Positions 58,705 to 64,000 of a stretch of DNA of 64,000 nt are shown here, in pieces (position 1 is the stretch's first letter; each line of letters starts with the position of its first letter). The notes below the pieces were generated by a model. The model saw only the letters and a program-made list of their open reading frames with translations, was not told the DNA's origin and did not search any database. The position numbers were made by a program, and so were the translations under genes. The stretch is from Linum tenue (Eukaryota; Streptophyta; Magnoliopsida; Malpighiales; Linaceae). The stretch lies in the NCBI GenBank assembly GCA_946122785.1, contig CAMGYJ010000008.1, positions 20,671,475 to 20,735,474 of the forward strand, written 5' to 3'.

Positions 58705-59900
58705 TTTTTTTTTATAATGGTGATGATATTATTAAACAAAGAAAGTGGTACAAAGAAGGAAACAAGACACAGCAGAAAGAAAGAAAGAAAGAAAGATGGA
58801 TCAAACAAACTTGATCCCAAAGACGAAGCTATAAGAACCAGAGGCTGCTGAAGGGGCCAGACCCTCCCTGCAACACGCCAACAACGCCAGACCTGGGAAG
58901 AGACCTGGGATGAGACAACGAACCATGCCAAACCAAGGCAGGGCAAAGAACAAAGCACCAAACCCGGGGCCGCAAGAGAAACACGGGTCAAACAATAAAC
59001 AACAAGCAAAACAGCACAGCCCAAAACAAAGACACCCCTGCACAAACAGAACAATCTGCTGATGAAGAACGCCCGGTAAGAAGCAAACCCGGAGAACTCA
59101 ACGAGCACCTCGCAAAGGTGGGAGTTGGACGTTGTCAAGCCATTGACGTCCTTCATCCCTGCTGATTTTGCCCATGGCAATGGGCCACTCCATCATCAGC
59201 TTGACGGCCTTGAGAGTGATTGCAATTGAGTTGAGTTGCTTGTTTTGGAAGATCCTGCGATTTCTCTCCAACCAAATCTGCCAGAAGATGGCATGGGGCG
59301 CGCAGTAGTTTATCCAGCCATCCATGCTCCCCGGGATATCGGAGCTCCACCTGCTGATGGAAGATGAAGTGTCGATGGACGGCAGGTCGATGCTCGAGCA
59401 AATCAATTGACTGCTCCTCCAAACCTCTTTGCTGAAGGCACAATGAATGAAAAGATGGTCCACCGTTTCTTCTTCAACTTTGCAAAGCACGCATCTGCTA
59501 GCCATCTGCTGTCCTCTTTTTTTGATGTTGTCGATTGTGAGGATTTTGTTGAGGAAGGTCAGCCAAATGAAAATGCAGACTTTTGTTGGAATGATTTTTT
59601 TCCACACCGAATTGTAGGGAAAGTTGTTGACTCCTGGGAACTTGTTCTTCGTCAAAGACCTGTACATGGAATACACAGTGAAGGGTTGATCTGCTCCAGG
59701 GGACCAGATCAGCCTGCACGGGCCACTAGAAACTCTCAGAGCGGCATAATTATCAAGGAAATTAAGTAAGGAACCCCTCTCTCTCAGCCCCCCCTCTCAA
59801 AGAAACATTCAATGGAATAATCCAACCTAATTGATCACTGGAGTCAACACCGCCCAACTTTATTTTGTCGTCATGTATCGATTTGTACCGATATTTAATT
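58705..59900 (-). mobile_element. 5'-truncated LINE fragment
   Basis: On the minus strand a zf-RVT-type ORF2 tail is followed by about 390 bases of 3' sequence and a poly(A), visible as T residues at 58705-58713. A GAAA microsatellite lies near 58780. The 5' limit is uncertain; coding similarity fades around 59780-59900. It is a different LINE family from 10456-16821. I could not find a target duplication. Confidence 0.8.
59098..59780 (-). pseudogene. LINE ORF2 C-terminal fragment (zf-RVT)
   Basis: The readable part starts near 59770 with LNFLDNYAALRV and continues through KIIPTKVCIFIW, a zinc-ribbon-like CVLCKVEEETVDHLFIHC and IFWQIWLERNRRIF. It ends in a stop at 59098-59100. This is the region after the reverse transcriptase in plant L1 ORF2. 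The endonuclease and polymerase are missing, and just upstream the frame shifts. Confidence 0.85.
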
Positions 59901-60676
59901 GCATTTATTATTTTTATCATATTTAACCTTCTTACGTATTGATTCACCTATTTTTTATGATTAATGAGGAAGAAGGAAGAACTAGGGAATTTTGATGTAG
60001 TGAAGGGATAAATGATTTCTCTTGCAAATCTTTCATTCCCCAAGAAAAAAACAAGTGTCAGTTAATTTATTACCTCATGCATTATTTTTTTTATATATTT
60101 TTATTCGATTATTAAAAAAAATGAACGAGGGGATGGCCTCTATCTGGCAAAATATAAAGCTCTGGAATTTATGTCTGATTTATTTAATGATGACTTTTTG
60201 TTTTGTACTGAATTAACTATTTACATGTATATAGGATATCAATTCATAGCTAGCTAGAGACATATATATCATACCAGAACCAAATTTCCATTGTTTATAT
60301 ATTTTTGGTGGGAAGATATGCATTTTCTTGCATTTGGGATTTTGGAAGAAAGTGATAGACAGAGTGAGACAGTAATCAATATAATGAATAAATAGACAAT
60401 ACATTTGTTTTTTTTTTTTTTTTTTTTGTTGTTGTTCAGTTAAATTCCTAAAAGCAGTGAAGGACACTATGAAGCTAGTAAAACAGTAAGGAGCTTTAGG
60501 GTAGCTAGATGTAGAAAGGTAAGGCAAAAGGGCAAAGAAAGAAAGAGACATGGGATGATGCAACTTCTCTGTCAAATACACAATAGATATAATAGTAGAG
60601 TTATGGGTCAGTAGATATGAGAAAAGCAAGATCTTCTTCTTACCATATGAAGAAAAAGACCAAATCCCATTAGAAA
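59901..60676. other. intergenic DNA, no gene seen
   Basis: AT-rich, with a T run of 17-18 at about 60409-60427. There are no supportable frames. Confidence 0.5.
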
Positions 60677-60686
60677 GAAAAAAAAT

Positions 60687-61975
60687 GGGTTAAAGACACA
60701 TTTGGTCACTAAGATTACTAAATCGGGACATGTTTAGTCACTAGAAAAAATTAATATCAATTTTAGTCACTCAAATTACTGAAACAGGTCACATTTAGTC
60801 ACTCTCCGTTAGTCTCCGTCCAACTCCGTTAATGGAGTCCGTTAAGTGCTGATGTGGCAAACATAATTGCCTAATCAGTGCCTTTTTGGGCCGGAAATGG
60901 TCAAACCCGACCCGCAACGTCACTAAACCCACCATGTCATACACCCAACCCATTAACCCTACCCACTAACCCAACCCTAGCCCAACCCTAGCCCACTTTA
61001 ACAAAACAAATTTGGAAAACCCTAGCTCCAACTCGTTCTCCTCTTCTTCACCGCCGCTTCCCCAACGAAACAAAAGCTTTTCATCATCAATCTCACCTCT
61101 CTAGTTAATTAAGCTGTGCATACCAAACCCCCTGAATCCTCACATCCTTGAGGCACCCAAATAGGTGTCCGACGGCTGAATGCTCTCAAAAATCTCAATC
61201 ACCTCCCTTGTCTCCGACTTGCTCTTGGTCACGCTCAATGTAATCTTCCCCTTCGATGCCGCCGCGTTCTTGACATTCTCCTTCGTCAGCTCTTCCTCAT
61301 CCCCTCTCAGGCCGGGGGCAGTGCCACCGTGTTGTCATAACCCTGGGACCCGCCTCTGCCCTTTGGGTCCAAGAACGACAACCCTCTGTACCTGGGAACC
61401 AAAAACTCGCAGCTGAAGCTCTCTGGTTTTCCAGAAGCAACGAGTTGCTTCACCGTGAAGAGGAAAGGGACCCTCCCGCCTCCGGGGAGCTGGACGGTGA
61501 CGGCGGCTTAGTCGATGCCATCTTTCTCCTTGAATTTCACGATGTCGTCGGGGGAGACCTCGAAAGGGCCTTCTAATCGTGATGATCTTGCATTGCTGCT
61601 GATGTTGTTTCATTGGGGAAGACGGCAGTGAAGCGGACGAGAATGAGTTGGAGCTTTTTCAATTTTGTTTTGTTAAGTGGGCTAGAGTTGGGTTGGTGGG
61701 TAGGGTTAGTGGGTTGGGTGTATGACATGGCTAGTTTAGTGACGTGGAAGGTCGGTTTTGACCATTTCCAGTCCAAAACGACGCTGACTAGGCGCTCTCG
61801 TTAGCCATGTCAGCACATAACGAACTTTATTAACGGAGTTGGACGGAGACTAACGGAGAGTGACTAAATGTGACCTGTTTCAGTAATTTGAGTGACTAAA
61901 ATTGATATTAATTTTTTCTAGTGACTAAATATGTCCCGATTTAGTAATCTTAGTGACCAAATGTGTCTTTAACCC
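60687..61975. mobile_element. foldback (Mutator-like) element carrying a psbO fragment
   Basis: The ends GGGTTAAAGACACATTTGG and CCAAATGTGTCTTTAACCC are perfect inverted repeats; pairing continues imperfectly for about 320 bases on each side. The exact 10-bp duplication GAAAAAAAAT lies at 60677-60686 and 61976-61985. The unpaired centre (about 61016-61655) carries part of a PsbO gene. Same TIR family as 57492-57865. Nonautonomous Mutator-like elements that carry host gene pieces are known as Pack-MULEs. Confidence 0.92.
61105..61585 (-). pseudogene. psbO: captured psbO (oxygen-evolving enhancer 1) fragment
   Basis: Read on the minus strand the segment encodes the C-terminal half of PsbO, the 33-kDa manganese-stabilising subunit of photosystem II. 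Recognisable pieces in order are [85 protein letters not shown] and [11 protein letters not shown], then the natural stop at 61105-61107. It is broken by an in-frame TAA where DGIDY is expected (near 61509-61511), by a frameshift or stop in the ALPAGGRGD region, and by small losses near LGAKVPKD. The 5' half, including transit peptide, is absent. It is a relic inside the foldback element, not a working gene. Confidence 0.93.
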
Positions 61976-61985
61976 GAAAAAAAAT

Positions 61986-62646
61986 TTACCCAAATTCTTG
62001 CTTCCCCTCCCACTGACTTACCCCACTCTTTAAAGTCATACCCGTGTTTTACCACATTTAACCATCAACTTAATGCACAACAACATGCAAGAAAGAAAGC
62101 AAAAGGCCCTTTTTTACTGAAAAGAAGAAAGCCTTTCTGGCTTGGGTAGTTGGGTTTGACTTATTTCTACTGTTCTCCATTGTCACTTCAACAAGACAAC
62201 AACACTACTGTCTACTGCAGATGCACACAAAGTCGCAAACAGGCCATTACCCAACATTTTATATGATTAAATTAGGAGCTCCTCTGTTTTTCTGTACATT
62301 AATCATGATCATTCATACATAATTAGGCCATCATGATTACATAATGATGATCATGATAATGATCCACTGGAATTAACAAAAAATCAATAATCTCTCCAAG
62401 TCTCAACAGCCCAAAAAGGGATTGCAGCACCTATGTGGAAAATGGAAGTACCAAAATACCCTCGTTTTCCCCTCGACAAAGATTACAAGCTATCACGGCG
62501 AGTTTCTCCCGGGAAAAATGATGAGGAAAACGTGGGTATTTTGGTTTTTGGACAATATTGCACAAACAACAACCTAACAATCAGCCAAAACCTGCTGATA
62601 AAAAAAAATGGGAGGAAAAATTGAGCAAACTTTTTTCTTTTCCCAA
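61986..62646. other. intergenic DNA downstream of the CLE gene
   Basis: No gene is seen. It includes the 3' flank of the minus-strand CLE gene. Confidence 0.5.
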
Positions 62647-63060
62647 TCAGTTGTGGAGAGGATCAGGGCAGCTGGGTACTTTTCGTTTGCTCTCCTCAAA
62701 ACCTCCTCCGCCGGCTACAACTGCGGCTGCGCTGACATCGGCCGAACCGGAAGACGGTGGCGGCGGCGCGTTGAATGAGCGACCAAAATGCTCCCTATTG
62801 CTCACATAATCATCCTTACTACTACCTCTGCTGCTAATATGCTGGTCGGAATGTTGGCCGGCGGCTTCACGAGGCGTCTTCACCAACGTTACCGGAGACG
62901 CGCCGCCGTCCCGGGGCAGAATCCTGGTGGCGGTAATTGCTCTGCTGCTGGTGCTGAAAGCCCAAATCTGAAGCAGTAGCATGATTGCCAAAACCAGTGA
63001 TCTCCTGGCGGTGGTGGGTCGAAACGACTGAGGACGGCATTCGGCCTCACTAACCCACAT
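62647..63060 (-). CDS. CLE-family signalling-peptide precursor (137 aa)
   Basis: This is a single-exon gene from ATG 63060 to the stop at 62647-62649. A hydrophobic signal sequence occupies about residues 20-42 (SLVLAIMLLLQIWAFSTSS), a variable Ser/Gly/Pro-rich region follows, and the C terminus is the 12-residue CLE motif RKVPSCPDPLHN (residues 126-137), preceded by ESK. CLE precursors are secreted and cut to 12-13-residue peptides that bind leucine-rich-repeat receptor kinases of the CLV1/BAM type. The motif is most like the CLE25/CLE26 type (RKVP.GPDP.HN), but the central Gly is Cys here. The peptide lies at the very end, with no trailing residues. The start could also be a later Met, though the one chosen leaves the signal sequence intact. 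Confidence 0.87.
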   Translation of the reverse strand: MWVSEAECRPQSFRPTTARRSLVLAIMLLLQIWAFSTSSRAITATRILPRDGGASPVTLVKTPREAAGQHSDQHISSRGSSKDDYVSNREHFGRSFNAPPPPSSGSADVSAAAVVAGGGGFEESKRKVPSCPDPLHN

Positions 63061-63266
63061 AAATGAAACGACGACGCGGAACCAAACTCCGGCGGTTCCC
63101 AGGAGGAGGAGGAGGAGTTACTACTCTCTTCTGCTGGTTCAGTTGCTGTCTGCTTAATTAAAACCCCAAGCATTGACCCATCATTCTGAGCTAGCGGTGA
63201 TGCTCATGATGTGAAGAGATGGGTTGAGAACTGAGAAAGGAGAGAGACAGTGAAGTTTAGAGAGAG

Positions 63267-63293
63267 GAAGAAGAAGAAGAAGAAGAAGAAGAA
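63267..63293 (+). repeat. GAA microsatellite upstream of the CLE gene
   Basis: About nine GAA/AGA triplets occur. On the minus strand this is a TTC/CTT tract some 210 bases upstream of the CLE start, in the likely leader or promoter. Confidence 0.8.
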
Positions 63294-64000
63294 AGAAAGG
63301 CAAAGGTAGATATGGGAATGGGAGCATTCATTCATTCATGAAACCTCTCCTCTCCAGTCTCCACCACACTGGCCCACGTGATAAGAGGAAGAAGAAAAAA
63401 GAAAAAGAATTAAAATTTTAGACTGCGAGAGGTAGGGCTGGAAGTTTGGTACTGGTATTTGGGATATATCGAATATCGTACTGAATATGTCTATATTTGG
63501 CATTACCGAATACACGTATTATTTTTTGGGATTGAGATTGAGATTCAATTTCAATTGTTATTCGGGATTAGGGATTACGGGATTGGGATCGGTATATACC
63601 GAAATACCAAACAATACCGAAATATAAGCTAGTATGTATTTTATCCTCACTTTTCTCATTCACTACTGAATGACGACGATTCTTTGCAAGATCAGCTGTG
63701 ATCTTATCCGCATAGGCTGCAGGCCTGCAGATGGGATTGACCTTAATATGCTATGGGAAACACGACCCTCAACCACCAATCTCTTGTTATTTTCATAACA
63801 CCGAAAAACAAACACTAGTATTAGTCTTCTCTCAGCCTCTAATTCGTCAAATTAAAAATTACGAGGACAAAACTTGAGATGTCACCTCTCCTCCATTCTC
63901 TACTCCATATCCTAGCTCTAGCCAAACTCAAGACTCTTTGCTTAGTCTCTTTGTCCTATATTTAACTATCAAATCTAATTTATATATTTAAATTAATAAT
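63294..64000. other. upstream region of the CLE gene; possible worn MITE
   Basis: No gene is seen. Between about 63435 and 63630 the words 'ggtatttgggatatatcgaa' and 'ggtatataccgaaatacc' are partly inverted, which hints at a degraded hAT-like element; no duplication was found. Confidence 0.35.

Noticed and set aside
58801..59180. Cys/Leu-rich minus-strand frames as a secreted peptide gene
   Set aside because: They lie in the 3' part of the truncated LINE and overlap in different frames without a motif.
1..64000. CRISPR arrays, bacterial operons, tRNA or rRNA genes
   Set aside because: No regularly spaced identical repeats, no cloverleaf-like sequences and no ribosomal RNA segments were noticed, and the window is clearly plant nuclear DNA.

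Overview
The window is nuclear DNA of a flowering plant, most likely a eudicot. It holds spliced genes with GT-AG introns, AT-rich intergenic DNA, plant-type Ty1-copia, Ty3-gypsy and L1-like elements, hAT-like and Mutator-like inverted-repeat elements, and host proteins that read like well-known Arabidopsis families. The species cannot be named from the sequence.

Layout. 1-6719: two head-to-tail copies of one Ty1-copia retrotransposon on the minus strand sharing an LTR; the second copy runs off the left edge. 7245-9311: a small inverted-repeat element with a second, Mutator-like element nested inside it. 10456-16821: a decayed, full-length L1-type LINE (minus) with a 13-bp target duplication. 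16980-17529: a hAT-like element. 19217-29637: homocysteine S-methyltransferase (+), a FLX-like coiled-coil protein (-), an inverted-repeat element, and a one-B-box CONSTANS-like regulator (+). 33098-36392: a DM13/DOMON/cytochrome b561 membrane protein (-). 38143-41758: a Mutator-like element just upstream of an inosine triphosphate pyrophosphatase gene (+). 42144-45034: three short nonautonomous elements. 46654-56970: a Ty3-gypsy element of the Tat type (+) that also carries a three-exon gene on its antisense strand. 57492-61975: further inverted-repeat elements, a truncated LINE, and a foldback element that has captured part of a PsbO gene. 62647-63060: a CLE signalling-peptide gene (-).

The host genes (sulfur amino-acid methyl transfer, a possible flowering-time coiled-coil protein, a B-box/CCT regulator, membrane redox, nucleotide-pool cleaning, peptide signalling) do not form one pathway, as expected in a plant genome. 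Most of the rest is transposable-element DNA. Exact target duplications and paired termini could be read for nine of the elements, so their ends are well supported. All the autonomous-type retroelements carry stops, frameshifts or lost catalytic residues.

The most interesting signals are: the intron-bearing antisense gene with its own TATA-like box inside the gypsy element; the psbO fragment carried by a foldback element; a CLE peptide whose central glycine is cysteine; a 10-nt microexon in the ITPase gene; and the tandem copia array whose gag stop falls inside a zinc knuckle in both copies.
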